Below, piece by piece: positions 6,304 through 6,327 of a DNA stretch of 6,327 bases. This DNA comes from Candidatus Delongbacteria bacterium (lineage in GTDB: Bacteria > JAGOEH01), in contig JAGOEH010000179.1 of assembly GCA_017997825.1 (NCBI GenBank), positions 1 through 6,327 of the forward strand, given 5' to 3'. The position numbers were made by a program, and so were the translations under genes. A model generated the notes under the pieces. It saw only the letters and a list, made by a program, of their open reading frames with translations. It ran no database searches and was not told the DNA's origin. Each line of letters begins with the position of its first letter. Position 1 is the first letter of the stretch.

Positions 6304-6327
6304 ATGGAAATGGTCATCAATCCAACC
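6304..6327 (+). CDS. Start of an unidentified gene, truncated by the window end
   Basis: An ATG at 6304 opens a frame, MEMVINPT, that runs off the window after eight codons. AGGGAG at 6293-6298 lies five bases upstream, a good ribosome site, and a promoter-like pair lies about 75 bases further up, so this looks like the first gene of a new unit. Eight residues cannot identify a family. An INPT-type N-terminus would be compatible with phosphomannomutase/phosphoglucomutase proteins (which often continue with a YDIRG motif), but that is only a guess. Confidence 0.6.

Overview
The window is a densely packed bacterial housekeeping segment with every recognisable gene on the + strand. In order it holds the 3' end of pheT, a small coiled-coil gene (ZapB-like), zapA, a 6S RNA gene, rny, ymdB, folD, xseA, and the first eight codons of a further gene. 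Base composition and codon style look uniform throughout. I see no mobile element, CRISPR array, tRNA or rRNA. The host cannot be named from this stretch. A zapA-6S RNA-rny-ymdB-folD-xseA order, RNase Y instead of RNase E, and moderate GC would fit an uncultured deep-branching lineage (for example an FCB-type candidate phylum), but that is inference.

Region 1-1322 joins translation and division. The C-terminus of the phenylalanyl-tRNA synthetase beta chain is followed by a 91-residue all-coiled-coil protein and by ZapA, the FtsZ-ring stabiliser. A 15-codon open frame lies between the last two, and its stop codon overlaps the zapA start (ATGA). Region 1324-1471 is non-coding. It folds as a short 6S RNA with a long closing helix, a central bubble flanked by two small hairpins, a GNRA-capped tip and a T-tract at the 3' end.

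Region 1529-3899 is an RNA-turnover pair: membrane-anchored RNase Y and the YmdB metallophosphoesterase, overlapping by 11 nt. Region 3880-6055 encodes a folate one-carbon enzyme (FolD) and the large subunit of exonuclease VII (XseA). xseB does not follow. The 248-nt gap after xseA holds an imperfect hairpin, a 9-nt direct repeat and a plausible sigma-70-type promoter ahead of the gene that starts at 6304.

The most unusual locus is folD. Its conserved N-terminus is encoded upstream of the first ATG, in a frame with no ATG, GTG or TTG. In addition, the residue aligned with the catalytic lysine of the cyclohydrolase reaction is glutamine, and several other signature motifs are altered. No wholly new multi-gene system is evident. 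The 6S RNA, the folD anomalies and the coupled mini-ORF before zapA deserve the closest look.
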